From Geobacter sp. UBA5730 (lineage in GTDB: Bacteria; Desulfobacterota; Desulfuromonadia; Geobacterales; Pseudopelobacteraceae): a DNA stretch of 56,062 nt. The translations under genes and the position numbers were made by a program. The notes beneath the pieces were generated by a model, which was given only the letters and a program-made list of their open reading frames with translations, had not been told where the DNA came from and did no database searches. Positions 41,881 through 50,696 of this stretch are shown here, piece after piece. The stretch covers positions 1 to 56,062 of the forward strand of contig DIGE01000006.1 of assembly GCA_002419465.1 (NCBI GenBank). The letters are read 5' to 3'. Numbering within the stretch: position 1 is the first letter of the stretch; each line of letters begins with the position of its first letter.

Positions 41881-42845
41881 GTATCCTGGCCGAAGCACGA
41901 CGGGTGATTCAGGTTGAGGCCCTGGCAGTGGCTGCATTGGCGGATCGGCTGGATGCCTCTTTTCAGAAGTCGGTGGAGTTGATTCTGGCCAGCAAGGGAC
42001 GGGTGGTGGTGTCCGGCATGGGCAAGTCAGGTCTGGTTGGCCAGAAGATCGCCTCTACCATGGCCTCCACCGGCACCCCGGCCTTTTTTCTGCATCCGGC
42101 TGAAGGGATCCACGGCGATCTGGGGATGATCATGACCGGCGATGTCGTAATCGCCATCTCCAATAGCGGGGAGACCGACGAACTGTTGCGGATTCTGCCG
42201 AGCATCAAGCGGTTGGGCGCGCATCTGATCGCCATGAGCGGTAATCGTGAATCAACGCTGGCGAAAGCCGGCGATCTCTTTCTGGATGTCTCGGTCAAGG
42301 AAGAAGCCTGTCCGCTGGGATTAGCCCCCACCGCGTCCACCACTGCCACCCTGGCGATGGGGGATGCGCTGGCAGTGGCCCTGCTGGTGCAGCGTGGATT
42401 CAAAGCTGAGGATTTCGCCATCTTCCACCCCGGCGGTTCTCTGGGCAAGAAGCTGCTGTTGCGGGTGGAGGACCTGATGCACAGCGGTTCGGCTATCCCG
42501 CTGGTGTACGAGGCCACCTTGATGAAGGAGGCATTGTTCGAGATCACCGCCAAGGGGTTGGGGATCACCGGTGTGACCAGCCCTGACGGCAATCTGGCAG
42601 GGGTGATCACCGACGGCGACCTGCGCCGGGCTCTGGAGCGGGGCGAGGATATCCTGCACGCCGCTGCCGGACAGCTGATGAGGCCTGGCGCCAAGCGGAT
42701 TCTCAGACGTGAGCTGGCCGCCGCCGCTCTACAGATCATGGAACGTTATTCGATTACCTCGCTGTTCGTGTTTGAAGGTGAGCAGGACCAAGTTCCGTGC
42801 GGGGTGATCCATCTGCACGATATCCTTAAGGCCGGTATTGCCTGA
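41877..42845 (+). CDS. kdsD: Arabinose-5-phosphate isomerase (KdsD/KpsF family)
   Basis: It converts ribulose-5-phosphate to arabinose-5-phosphate, the KdsA substrate. The 322-residue protein has an N-terminal SIS sugar-isomerase domain (VVVSGMGKSGLVGQK, TPAFFLHPAEGIHGDLGM, ISNSGETDELL). Two CBS domains follow (about 205-320) with LAGVITDGDLRRALE in the first. ATG 41877 overlaps the kdsA stop (ATGA). Domain order and length are those of the full KdsD type rather than the short GutQ-less forms. Confidence 0.95.
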   Translation: MSILAEARRVIQVEALAVAALADRLDASFQKSVELILASKGRVVVSGMGKSGLVGQKIASTMASTGTPAFFLHPAEGIHGDLGMIMTGDVVIAISNSGETDELLRILPSIKRLGAHLIAMSGNRESTLAKAGDLFLDVSVKEEACPLGLAPTASTTATLAMGDALAVALLVQRGFKAEDFAIFHPGGSLGKKLLLRVEDLMHSGSAIPLVYEATLMKEALFEITAKGLGITGVTSPDGNLAGVITDGDLRRALERGEDILHAAAGQLMRPGAKRILRRELAAAALQIMERYSITSLFVFEGEQDQVPCGVIHLHDILKAGIA

Positions 42846-42865
42846 CAGCAGCCCAAGGATCCGAC

Positions 42866-43384
42866 ATGCATGAAAAATTGAAACATATTGAGCTGTTGCT
42901 GCTGGATGTGGATGGTGTGATGACAGACGGCCGGATCATCTGGGATGCCCACGGGGTGGAGACCAAGGCCTTCAATGTCAAGGACGGCCACGGCATCAAG
43001 CTGCTGCAACGGGCCGGTCTCCAGGTGGGGATCATCACCGGCCGCACCTCGCCGGTGGTTGATCTGCGTGCCAGGGAGCTGGGGATTGAAATCCTCTACC
43101 AGGGTGCTTTGAAAAAGCTGGACTGTTACCTCGCCATCAAGCAGCGCACCGGTCTTGATGATCATCAGATCGCCTTCATGGGGGACGATGTGATTGATGT
43201 CCCGGTATTGCGACGGGTCGGTTTTTCGGCTGCTCCGGCCGATGCCTTGCCCGAAGTGGCGGCACTGGTTGACTATCAGGCCCGTTGCTCCGGTGGCATG
43301 GGGGCGGTGCGGGAACTATGCGATCTGGTGCTGAAGGCGCGGGGCGTCTGGCAGGAATTGGTGGCTGGCCGCTATGAACTGTAG
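42866..43384 (+). CDS. kdsC: Kdo-8-phosphate phosphatase
   Basis: It dephosphorylates Kdo-8-P to Kdo. The 172-residue protein is a HAD-superfamily C0 member without cap domain. Motif I is LLLDVDGVMTDG (Asp15 and Asp17), motif II the Thr in IITGRTS, motif III Lys near 80, and motif IV FMGDDVIDVPVL. All catalytic residues are present and the length is normal. AAGGAT lies a few bases before the ATG. It lies 20 bp after kdsD and 81 bp before lptC. Confidence 0.95.
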   Translation: MHEKLKHIELLLLDVDGVMTDGRIIWDAHGVETKAFNVKDGHGIKLLQRAGLQVGIITGRTSPVVDLRARELGIEILYQGALKKLDCYLAIKQRTGLDDHQIAFMGDDVIDVPVLRRVGFSAAPADALPEVAALVDYQARCSGGMGAVRELCDLVLKARGVWQELVAGRYEL

Positions 43385-43465
43385 CTTATTCAAGCTCTGT
43401 GCCAACCGCTGACTCATGGCAGGTATACGCTGGACAGCGTCCTGTCCCGATGGTATGGTGACGCC

Positions 43466-44047
43466 ATGCAGATGCTGAGCTCAAGGCGAATCAAACTGAT
43501 TTTGGCTGTGGCCATTTTGGTGCCATCAGTGGCTCTGGTGACGGTCGTTGTGCTCAGACAGCTGCGTTCAAGCCCGCCTGGACCTGTCTCCAAAACTACT
43601 TCACCCGACATTGACATGGCCATGACCGGATTGCGTTTCTCCGAGATGCGCGATGACCTGAAGTTGTGGGATCTGGTGTCCGAGCGTGCCGACTATGACA
43701 AGGAACCGGGTACCGTGCGGCTGACCGGTGTTCACCTGGAGACCTTTGAGGGCAAGGCTGGCGGTGTGGTGATCACCTCAAAGGCCGGTAACTATCATGA
43801 GGTTCGGCGGCTGGTTCAGATGTATGGTTCGGTGCATGCCGTCACCCGGCGGGGAATGGTCTTCGACAGCGACAGTCTGGAGTATTTCCCGGCCACCGGC
43901 ATGTTGCAGACCGACCGGGAAGTAACGGTGGTGGATGGTCGTTTAAGGCTGAAGGCCCGTGGTATGGAGGCCTCACTGAAGGATGAAAAGGTCCGTTTCC
44001 TGAAACAGGTGGATGCGGTGATTGAGGGGAAGCATGCGAAACGTTAG
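43466..44047 (+). CDS. lptC: Lipopolysaccharide export protein LptC
   Basis: LptC anchors the periplasmic Lpt bridge to the inner membrane. The 193-residue protein has one N-terminal membrane helix (about residues 7-30) and a periplasmic OstA-like beta-jellyroll (TGLRFSEMRDDLKLWDLVSERADYD, then repeated strand pairs such as VVITSKAGNYHEVRRLVQMYG). These patterns and the position directly before lptA and lptB make the call firm despite the low conservation of LptC. It overlaps the lptA start by 14 bases. Confidence 0.88.
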   Translation: MQMLSSRRIKLILAVAILVPSVALVTVVVLRQLRSSPPGPVSKTTSPDIDMAMTGLRFSEMRDDLKLWDLVSERADYDKEPGTVRLTGVHLETFEGKAGGVVITSKAGNYHEVRRLVQMYGSVHAVTRRGMVFDSDSLEYFPATGMLQTDREVTVVDGRLRLKARGMEASLKDEKVRFLKQVDAVIEGKHAKR

Positions 44048-44573
44048 GCATATCGTGGCCGTACTGGGACTACTGGTGGCGATGTCGGCATCGGTCTCAG
44101 CTGCACCACCGTCATCTGGCGGTGTGACCAAAGCTGATCGCTCATCAAAGCCGATCACCGTCAGGTCGGATCAACTCCAGGCCTTTAATGACTCCAAACA
44201 GGCGGTTTTTACCGGCCGGGTGGTGGCGCGTCAGGACGATGTCACCATCTATTCCGACCGGTTGGAGGTCTACTACGGCGAATCCGATGATGAAGTGGAC
44301 AAGATCATCGCCATCGGCAACGTGCGCATTCTGCAGACCAACCGGGTCGGCACCGGTGGTCACGCCATATATGAGAGCAAGCTGGGCAAGATTACGTTGA
44401 CCATCAACCCACGGGTGACCCAGGAAAAAGATACGGTCACGGGCAAGGTAATTGTCTATTTTCTGGATGAAGAGCGCAGCCAGGTCGAGGGCGGAGAGAA
44501 CGCCCGGGTTGAGGCGGTCATCCATCCCAAGCCGGGCAGCGGTCCCAAAAAACATGATGCAACCTCAAAATAG
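44034..44573 (+). CDS. lptA: Lipopolysaccharide transport periplasmic protein LptA
   Basis: LptA forms the periplasmic bridge for LPS. I start at ATG 44034 (MRNVRH), with GAGGGGA just upstream, giving 179 residues. A TTG four codons earlier is less likely. Residues 1-23 form a signal peptide (VAMSASVSA). The OstA domain follows, with KPITVRSDQLQAFNDSKQAVFTG-type strands, VTIYSDRLEVYYG, and KIIAIGNVRILQT. The frame overlaps both lptC and lptB. Confidence 0.92.
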   Translation: MRNVRHIVAVLGLLVAMSASVSAAPPSSGGVTKADRSSKPITVRSDQLQAFNDSKQAVFTGRVVARQDDVTIYSDRLEVYYGESDDEVDKIIAIGNVRILQTNRVGTGGHAIYESKLGKITLTINPRVTQEKDTVTGKVIVYFLDEERSQVEGGENARVEAVIHPKPGSGPKKHDATSK

Positions 44574-45300
44574 CGATACCAGCACCCTGCGGGCAGAAGG
44601 CCTGTGCAAGAGCTATGGCAAACGCCAGGTAGTCAAGGGCGTTGACCTGGCCCTGCAAGCCGGACAGGTGGTCGGTCTGTTAGGCCCCAACGGCGCCGGC
44701 AAGACCACCACCTTTTACATGGTGGTCGGCTTGACTATTCCCGACACTGGCCGGGTCTTTATCAATGATGACGATATCTCCGGGTTGCCGATGCATTTGC
44801 GGGCCAGGAGGGGCATCAGCTATCTGCCCCAGGAAGCTTCTGTCTTCCGCAAGCTGTCGGTGGCCGATAACCTGATGGCGATCCTGGAAACGGTTGAGCC
44901 GGACCCGGAGTTGCGGTTGCACCGCCGTGATGAGCTGTTGGATGAGTTTGGCATCCGCCACGTGGCTGCCACCATGGGTTACGCCCTCTCCGGAGGGGAG
45001 CGCCGCCGGGTGGAGATCGCCCGCGCCCTGATCACCAAGCCATCATTTGTACTGCTGGATGAGCCGTTTGCCGGGATTGACCCGATTGCAGTGGCCGACA
45101 TCCAGAACCTGATCGTGGCGTTGAAGTCCCGCAATATCGGAGTGCTGATCTCGGATCACAACGTGCGGGAGACGCTGGGGGTCTGTGACGCGGCCTACAT
45201 TGTCAGCGAGGGCCAGGTGCTGGAGTTCGGCACGCCAGAGCAGATAGCCAACAGCCGAAAAGCCCGTGAGATCTACCTGGGTGAGGACTTCCGGCTGTAA
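44554..45300 (+). CDS. lptB: Lipopolysaccharide export ABC transporter ATPase LptB
   Basis: The 248-residue ATPase powers LPS extraction with LptF and LptG (not in this window). It has Walker A GPNGAGKTT, Q-loop ISYLPQEAS, signature LSGGERRR, Walker B FVLLDEPFAGIDP and the switch His in LISDHNVRE. The VAATMGYALSGGE segment before the signature is typical of LptB. Start is ATG 44554 or the adjacent ATG 44557. No clear ribosome site is present, and it overlaps the end of lptA by 20 bases, so translation is probably coupled. Confidence 0.95.
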   Translation: MMQPQNSDTSTLRAEGLCKSYGKRQVVKGVDLALQAGQVVGLLGPNGAGKTTTFYMVVGLTIPDTGRVFINDDDISGLPMHLRARRGISYLPQEASVFRKLSVADNLMAILETVEPDPELRLHRRDELLDEFGIRHVAATMGYALSGGERRRVEIARALITKPSFVLLDEPFAGIDPIAVADIQNLIVALKSRNIGVLISDHNVRETLGVCDAAYIVSEGQVLEFGTPEQIANSRKAREIYLGEDFRL

Positions 45301-45330
45301 CGGCCGAAGCAGCGGATCGGGAGAACATCC

Positions 45331-46779
45331 ATGGCGATGGAGATGCGGCAGCAACTGAAGATGAGCCAGCAACTGGTGATGACTCCCCAGCTGCAACAGG
45401 CCATCAAACTGCTGCAACTGACCCGCATCGAATTGCAGGATGTGGTGCGTCAGGAGTTGGAAGAAAATCCGTTGCTGGATGAGGTGCTGGACCCTGATGA
45501 GGCTCGGGAAGGGGACCAGCAGCTTGAAGCGGCGGAGGCAGAACCACGTGATGACCAGGAGGTGACGCAGGAATCCTTCGACGAGGTGAACACCGGCGAA
45601 GAGACGCTGCGGGATTGGGACAGCTACCTGGATGGCTATAACTATAGTGCCGGCGAGCAGTACAACGATGATGATGACCGCCCCTCCTTCGAGGCGTTAC
45701 TGACCCGCAGGGGGACCCTGGCGGACCATCTGCGCTGGCAGCTGCACATGGGACATTTCAGCGATGATGAATCCCGGGCAGGTGAAGAGATCATCGGTAA
45801 TCTGGACGAGGATGGCTACTTCCGCGGTTCACTGCAGGAGGTTGCCGCAACCTGTGGCGCTTCCGATCAGCTGGCCGATGCGGTCTTGGTACGGATTCAG
45901 GAGTTTGATCCGCCCGGGATTGCCGCCCGCAGCCTGCAGGAGTGTCTGCTGCTGCAGGCCCGTGCCCTGGGGATGGCAGGCAGCGTGGTGGAAGCGATCC
46001 TGCTGGGGCACCTGAAGGACCTGGAGACCCGCAACTACCGCCAGATTGCCCGTGTTTTGCGCTGTGATCTGGATCAGGTGGTGACGGCGGCCCGGCTGAT
46101 CGCCGGTCTGGACCCCCGTCCTGGTTTGGTGTACGGCGGCGAGGATACCCACTACATCTCGCCCGACATCTTTGTGCACAAAGTGGGCGATGATTATGTG
46201 GTGATGCTGAATGATGAAGGGTTGCCCAGCCTGCGCCTGTCTCCCCACTACCTGGAGGCCCGGGCCGGCGGTGGACTGGATGCCAAGACCGATGAGTATG
46301 TCAGCGACAAAATGCGGGCTGCCCAGTGGTTGATCAAGAGCATTCAACAACGTCAGCGTACGATTTTTCGAGTTGCCAAGAGCATTGTCAAGTTCCAGCG
46401 CGAGTTCCTGGAGCGGGGTGTGGAAGGGTTGCGTCCCTTGGTGCTGCGGGATGTTGCCGAGGATATCGGCATGCACGAATCCACGATCAGCCGGGTGACT
46501 ACCAATAAATACATGCAGACCCCCCAGGGCTTGTATGAGTTGAAGTATTTCTTTAACAGCAGCCTTTCTACTTCGGATGGCGAGTCGGTCTCGTCCGAGA
46601 GCGTCAAGAGCCGCATCCGGGATATCATTGAGAAGGAAGATGCCTGCAAGCCGTTGTCGGATCAGAAGATAGCCGAAATGCTTTCGGATGAAACCGTAAA
46701 TATCGCCCGGCGGACCGTTACCAAATATCGAGAGATGCTTAAAATCGGGTCTTCGTCGGAACGCCGGCGACATTTCTGA
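45331..46779 (+). CDS. rpoN: RNA polymerase sigma-54 factor
   Basis: The 482-residue protein shows region I (glutamine/leucine-rich, EMRQQLKMSQQLVMTPQL), the acidic region II (about 60-110) and the core-binding region III. The helix-turn-helix (RDVAEDIGMHESTISRVTTNK) follows, and the RpoN box ARRTVTKYRE lies near the C-terminus, which reads -10 to -24 promoter elements. It is complete. It lies 30 bp after lptB, the standard order lptB-rpoN-hpf. The window also carries a sigma-54-dependent activator (52207-53559) and a good -24/-12 promoter (55528). Confidence 0.97.
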   Translation: MAMEMRQQLKMSQQLVMTPQLQQAIKLLQLTRIELQDVVRQELEENPLLDEVLDPDEAREGDQQLEAAEAEPRDDQEVTQESFDEVNTGEETLRDWDSYLDGYNYSAGEQYNDDDDRPSFEALLTRRGTLADHLRWQLHMGHFSDDESRAGEEIIGNLDEDGYFRGSLQEVAATCGASDQLADAVLVRIQEFDPPGIAARSLQECLLLQARALGMAGSVVEAILLGHLKDLETRNYRQIARVLRCDLDQVVTAARLIAGLDPRPGLVYGGEDTHYISPDIFVHKVGDDYVVMLNDEGLPSLRLSPHYLEARAGGGLDAKTDEYVSDKMRAAQWLIKSIQQRQRTIFRVAKSIVKFQREFLERGVEGLRPLVLRDVAEDIGMHESTISRVTTNKYMQTPQGLYELKYFFNSSLSTSDGESVSSESVKSRIRDIIEKEDACKPLSDQKIAEMLSDETVNIARRTVTKYREMLKIGSSSERRRHF

Positions 46780-46785
46780 TATACT

Positions 46786-46801
46786 TTCCCCAAGCGGGGA
46801 A
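46786..46801 (+). other. Short hairpin in the rpoN-hpf gap
   Basis: TTCCCC (46786-46791) and GGGGAA (46796-46801) form a 6-bp stem with a 4-base loop (AAGC), 10 bp before the hpf ribosome site. It may modulate expression between rpoN and hpf. It has no T tract, so it is not a normal terminator. Confidence 0.45.
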
Positions 46802-46824
46802 TTACTCACGAGGAGGAAGTTACC

Positions 46825-47370
46825 ATGAACGTCACCACAACCTTTCGGCATATGGAGCAGAGCGAGGCGTTGAAGGCCTACGCTGAGGAGAAACTTGAGC
46901 GGGTCAAAAAGTACATTGACGGTCCGATCAGTGCCCAGGTTTTTTTCACCGTAGAGAAGATTCGTCACATCGTCGAGATCGTCATCAGCGCCAAAGGGGT
47001 GAACACCAAGGCCTCCGAGGCCACCAACGACATGTATGCGGCCGTGGACGCGGTGATTGACAAGATCGAGCGTCAGCTCAAGCGTTACAAAGAGAAGCTC
47101 AAAGGGCACAAACCAGGCAACGAGGGCAGTGGCCGCACCTTGTCCAAGCAGATCTTCCAGGGTGAGAGCATTGAAACCAGCCCAGAGCCGGTGGTGATTA
47201 CCACCAAGACCGAGGTGGCCAAGCCGATGTCGGTTGATGAGGCGGTCATGCAGATGGATCTGCTGCACAAGGATTTTCTGGTGTTCACTGACGCCATTTC
47301 CGGTGAGCTCAACGTAGTCTACCGTCGTAAAGACGGCAATTTTGGCCTGATCGCCCCCCAGCGGGCCTAG
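46825..47370 (+). CDS. hpf: Ribosome hibernation promoting factor, long form
   Basis: Long HPF dimerises 70S ribosomes in stationary phase. The 181-residue protein has the N-terminal S30AE domain (NVTTTFRHMEQSEALKAYAEEKLERVKKY). A linker follows, then the C-terminal dimerisation domain (KPMSVDEAVMQMDLLHKDFLVFTDAISGELNVVYRRKDGNFGLIAP). The C-terminal half distinguishes the long form from short HPF/YfiA. A strong GAGGAGG site is 8 bases upstream. It follows rpoN, which fits the usual gene order. Confidence 0.95.
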   Translation: MNVTTTFRHMEQSEALKAYAEEKLERVKKYIDGPISAQVFFTVEKIRHIVEIVISAKGVNTKASEATNDMYAAVDAVIDKIERQLKRYKEKLKGHKPGNEGSGRTLSKQIFQGESIETSPEPVVITTKTEVAKPMSVDEAVMQMDLLHKDFLVFTDAISGELNVVYRRKDGNFGLIAPQRA

Positions 47371-47380
47371 GAATCGACAG

Positions 47381-47401
47381 CCGGGGGAGATCGTCCCCCG
47401 G
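47381..47401 (+). terminator. Hairpin between hpf and hprK
   Basis: CCGGGGGA (47381-47388) and TCCCCCGG (47394-47401) form an 8-bp stem with a 5-base loop, 11 bp past the hpf stop. The following bases (TTGTTCCCTC) are only partly T-rich. It could be a weak terminator or a stabilising hairpin, and hprK begins 17 bp later. Confidence 0.5.
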
Positions 47402-47418
47402 TTGTTCCCTCTCAATCA

Positions 47419-48378
47419 GTGGATAGCATTACACTCGCCATTCAGGATTTGCTGGAGGAGACCGAATACGGTCTTGAACTCCTGTTGCTTGCCGGCGCCA
47501 GCGGCCTGGGACATCGGATCAGTTCTCCCCGTATCCAGAAACCGGGTCTGGCCCTGACCGGGTACACAGAACATCTGCATCCCGACCGGATTCAGGTGTT
47601 GGGCAATACCGAGATCTCGTACCTGGCCCAGCTGGACCAGCAGTCGGCCCGGAGCCATGCCCGGGCCTTGTGTGCCTTCCCGATTTCCTGTTTTATCGTC
47701 ACCAAGGGGCTTGTCCCGCCCGCCAACTTCCTTGAAATCGCCGAATCAGCCAATATTCCGGTCTTAGGCACCCATCATCAGTCATCAACCTTTATCTCCC
47801 TGATCACCAAATTTTTGGAAGAACAGCTGTTGCCCACTACCCACTTGCACGGGGTTTTGGTGGATGTATTGGGGGTCGGGGTGCTGCTGACCGGTAAGAG
47901 CGGCATCGGTAAGAGCGAGTGCGCCCTTGAACTGGTAATCCGTGGACACCGTCTGGTGGCGGATGATATGGTTTTTATCAAAAAGAAGATGCCGGCCTCG
48001 CTGGTGGGGCAGTCCGAACAGCAGATTCAGCACCTGATGGAGATTCGCGGCCTCGGCATTATCAACATCAAGGACCTCTACGGGGTCTCCTCGATCCGTG
48101 AAAAGAAGATCATCGATCTGGTGCTGGAGCTGGAGGAGTGGAATCCTGACCAGGAGTATGATCGTTTGGGGATTGACGACCGCAAGACGACCATCCTGGG
48201 GGTGGATCTGCCCCACCTGTTGATCCCGGTGCGTCCGGGCAGAAACCTGGGAGCGATCATCGAGGTGGCGGCCCGGAACTTCCTGTTGAAGGGGATGGGC
48301 TACCACTCGGCCCGTGATTTTCAGGAACGCCTGCTTTCCCGGATGGAAGTGCGGCATCTGGGTGATGAGGTCGAATAG
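47419..48378 (+). CDS. hprK: HPr kinase/phosphorylase
   Basis: HprK phosphorylates HPr on Ser46 and can reverse it. The 319-residue protein has the N-terminal domain of the family (1-130) and the C-terminal kinase domain. Its Walker A is GKSGIGKS (159-166), followed by the HprK signature region (EIRGLGIINIKDLYG) near residue 205. The family GxGxxGKS-type P-loop and signature are intact. The start is GTG 47419 with no clear ribosome site. The upstream hairpin may hold the hpf and hprK messages together. Confidence 0.94.
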   Translation: MDSITLAIQDLLEETEYGLELLLLAGASGLGHRISSPRIQKPGLALTGYTEHLHPDRIQVLGNTEISYLAQLDQQSARSHARALCAFPISCFIVTKGLVPPANFLEIAESANIPVLGTHHQSSTFISLITKFLEEQLLPTTHLHGVLVDVLGVGVLLTGKSGIGKSECALELVIRGHRLVADDMVFIKKKMPASLVGQSEQQIQHLMEIRGLGIINIKDLYGVSSIREKKIIDLVLELEEWNPDQEYDRLGIDDRKTTILGVDLPHLLIPVRPGRNLGAIIEVAARNFLLKGMGYHSARDFQERLLSRMEVRHLGDEVE

Positions 48379-48380
48379 CG

Positions 48381-49238
48381 ATGCGGATTGTGGTGATCAC
48401 CGGGATGTCCGGCTCAGGCAAGTCAACGGCGGTACGGGCACTCGAAGATGAGGGGTTCTACTGCATTGATAACCTTCCGGTGCGTTTGTTCCGTCAATTT
48501 GTGGAGCTGATTGAAAAATCTGGTGAAGAGTTTGAAGGGGTGGTGCTGGTCACCGACATTCGGGGGCGTGATCTGACCAGCGGTATCGAGACCTCATTTC
48601 GTGAGTTGAAGGAAGCAGGACACCAGATGGAGGTGCTGTTCTTCGACGCCTCCGACGAGGTGTTGATCCGGCGGTTTTCCGAGACCAGGCGGCGTCATCC
48701 TGCTGAAGACCATTGCAGCGTCCCCGATGGCATCCGGATTGAACGGGAACGTCTGGCCTGGCTGCGGCTGAATGCCACTTGTTTAATTGACACCTCGGAA
48801 TTTACGGTCCACCAGTTGAAGGATCAGGTGATTCAGATAATTCGAGGTGGAGAGGGCAGCGGTCATTTCAGTGTGGAGTTGATATCCTTTGGTTTCCGTT
48901 ACGGTGTGCCGCTGGATGCCAATCTGGTAATGGATGTCCGCTTTTTACCCAACCCTCATTTTGTGCCGGAGCTGCGTCCCCAGACCGGCCTGGATGAAGC
49001 GATCCGGCATTTTGTGCTGGATAAACCGGAAACAGTCGAGTTTCAGCGAATTTTTGGTGAGTTGCTGGCTTTTCTGATTCCGGCCTATCGTCGGGAAGGC
49101 AAGAGCTATCTGACGATAGCCATCGGTTGTACTGGCGGCCGGCATCGTTCCGTGGCCCTGGTTGAAGAGACGGCCCGGCTGTTGCGGACCGCCGGCCTGA
49201 ATGTGCGTTGCATTCACCGTGACACGGAGAAGGGATAG
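48381..49238 (+). CDS. rapZ: RNase adapter protein RapZ (YvcJ family)
   Basis: A 285-residue nucleotide-binding protein. Walker A GMSGSGKS is at residues 8-15, and the family core motifs (CIDNLPVRLF; VTDIRGRDL; FGFRYG; DVRFLPNPHF; and near the end IAIGCTGGRHRSVAL) are all present. RapZ relatives regulate amino-sugar metabolism through small RNAs in enterobacteria. In other bacteria the role is less clear. It lies 2 bp after hprK and 6 bp before the EIIA gene, part of the regulatory PTS cluster. Confidence 0.94.
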   Translation: MRIVVITGMSGSGKSTAVRALEDEGFYCIDNLPVRLFRQFVELIEKSGEEFEGVVLVTDIRGRDLTSGIETSFRELKEAGHQMEVLFFDASDEVLIRRFSETRRRHPAEDHCSVPDGIRIERERLAWLRLNATCLIDTSEFTVHQLKDQVIQIIRGGEGSGHFSVELISFGFRYGVPLDANLVMDVRFLPNPHFVPELRPQTGLDEAIRHFVLDKPETVEFQRIFGELLAFLIPAYRREGKSYLTIAIGCTGGRHRSVALVEETARLLRTAGLNVRCIHRDTEKG

Positions 49239-49244
49239 CAAGCA

Positions 49245-49640
49245 ATGATTGGACTTGTGGTGGTGACCCATGCCGGATTGGCCGGCGAGTTGCTGAGGGC
49301 GGCAGCCATGATAACCGGCGAACTGGAACGCTGTGAGGCGGTGGAGTTGCATCAGGAGGACCCGCCGGACCAGTTGATGGGCAGGATCGCCCAGAGTCTT
49401 GAACGGGTAGGTGCTGATGGCGCCCTGATCATGACGGACATGTTTGGCGGTACCCCTTCCAACACCGGCATGTCTTTTTTAAAGGAAGGGCAGGTTGAGG
49501 TGGTGACTGGTGTCAATCTGCCGTTATTGGTTGAGTTTATGTCCCGCCGGGGGCGTTTGCCCCTGGATGAACTGGCTGCTACCCTGCAGCGTTGCGGCCG
49601 CGAGAGTATCATCGTGGCCGGTGAGTTTTTGAAAAAGTAG
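49245..49640 (+). CDS. PTS EIIA component, mannose/sorbose type
   Basis: A 131-residue single-domain EIIA of the mannose family. The phospho-acceptor is His9 in VVVTHAGLAGELL. DMFGGTPSNTG (from about residue 66) is the other conserved loop. No EIIB, EIIC or EIID gene is present, so it is unlikely to import a sugar. With HPr, HprK and PtsP it looks like a regulatory phospho-carrier. It lies 10 bp before HPr. Confidence 0.9.
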   Translation: MIGLVVVTHAGLAGELLRAAAMITGELERCEAVELHQEDPPDQLMGRIAQSLERVGADGALIMTDMFGGTPSNTGMSFLKEGQVEVVTGVNLPLLVEFMSRRGRLPLDELAATLQRCGRESIIVAGEFLKK

Positions 49641-49650
49641 GCGAGGGATC

Positions 49651-49917
49651 ATGCAGCAACAGGAATTTGAGATCATCAACAAGCTGGGGTTGCATGCGCG
49701 CGCCTCGGCACTGTTTGTCAAAACCGCCAGCCGTTTTCAGTCCGATGTCAAGCTTGCCCGTGAAGGCGTTGAGGTGAATGGTAAAAGCATCATGGGGATC
49801 ATGATGCTGGCTGCTGCCAAAGGCACCATCGTCAGGCTGACGGTGGAGGGAGGCGATGAAGCTGAAGCCTTCCAGGTGATTGGTGCGTTGATTAACGAAG
49901 GATTCGGCGAGGAATGA
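49651..49917 (+). CDS. ptsH: Phosphocarrier protein HPr
   Basis: An 88-residue HPr. His15 (NKLGLHARASA) is the PEP-dependent phosphorylation site and Ser46 (VNGKSIMGIMML) the HprK site. Both match the standard numbering exactly. A GAGGGA site lies before the ATG. The stop overlaps the prepilin peptidase start by 4 bases (ATGA), which joins the PTS genes and the pilus genes in one run. Confidence 0.96.
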   Translation: MQQQEFEIINKLGLHARASALFVKTASRFQSDVKLAREGVEVNGKSIMGIMMLAAAKGTIVRLTVEGGDEAEAFQVIGALINEGFGEE

Positions 49918-50696
49918 CCATGACGCCCGCCATACTCATGGCTGTATTTACCTTCCTTCTGGGGGCCGTGGTGGGATCGTTCCTGAATGTCTGTATCTAC
50001 CGGTTGCCTCTGGAACAGTCGGTGGTCTCCCCCGGTTCACGCTGCATGGGATGTGGCACGGCGATCCGTTGGTATGACAATATTCCGATCGTGAGCTGGT
50101 TGGTGCTGCGGGGGCGGTGCCGGGCCTGTTCCGCCCCGTTTTCAGTCCGTTATCCGCTGATTGAGCTGCTCACGGGTGTGCTGTCACTGTTGTTATTTCT
50201 CAAGTTCGGGCTTTCCCTCTCCTTCGGCATCATGTTCCTGTTCTGCGCCGCGCTGGTGGTGGTCACCTTCATTGATTTCGATCATCAGATCATCCCGGAT
50301 GAGATCTCCCTGCCGGGGATTGCGCTGGGATTTATCTGCTCCTTCTTTCTGCCCGGACACAGCTGGCTTTCGTCACTGCTGGGCATTGTGGCGGGGTGGG
50401 GCGGGCTGGCGCTGGTATTCTACGGCTATCTCTGGCTGACCGGCCGCGAGGGGATGGGGGGCGGTGACGCCAAGCTGCTGGCCATGATGGGGGCCTTTCT
50501 GGGGCTGCAGGCCGTACCGTTTATCATCTTTGCCTCATCGCTGGTTGGCACGGTAGCCGGACTTTCGATCATGGCCGTACAACGCAAAGACCGGCACCTG
50601 GCTATTCCCTTTGGCCCGTACCTCGCATTGGGTGCGGTCCTGTACATCTTTTTCGGTCCCCAGTTGATTCAGTGGTACCTGCAACTCGGTACGTGA
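49914..50696 (+). CDS. Prepilin peptidase / N-methyltransferase (PilD/GspO)
   Basis: It cleaves prepilin leader peptides and methylates the new N-terminus. The 260-residue membrane protein has the N-terminal methyltransferase zinc motif Cys44-x2-Cys47 and Cys69-x2-Cys72. Aspartyl-protease motifs are TFIDFDHQIIPDE (catalytic Asp) and GGGDAKLL (second Asp). About seven to eight membrane helices are visible. The start is ATG 49914, overlapping the HPr stop; ATG 49920 is the alternative. It is followed by the kinase gene with a 4-base overlap. Confidence 0.95.
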   Translation: MTMTPAILMAVFTFLLGAVVGSFLNVCIYRLPLEQSVVSPGSRCMGCGTAIRWYDNIPIVSWLVLRGRCRACSAPFSVRYPLIELLTGVLSLLLFLKFGLSLSFGIMFLFCAALVVVTFIDFDHQIIPDEISLPGIALGFICSFFLPGHSWLSSLLGIVAGWGGLALVFYGYLWLTGREGMGGGDAKLLAMMGAFLGLQAVPFIIFASSLVGTVAGLSIMAVQRKDRHLAIPFGPYLALGAVLYIFFGPQLIQWYLQLGT

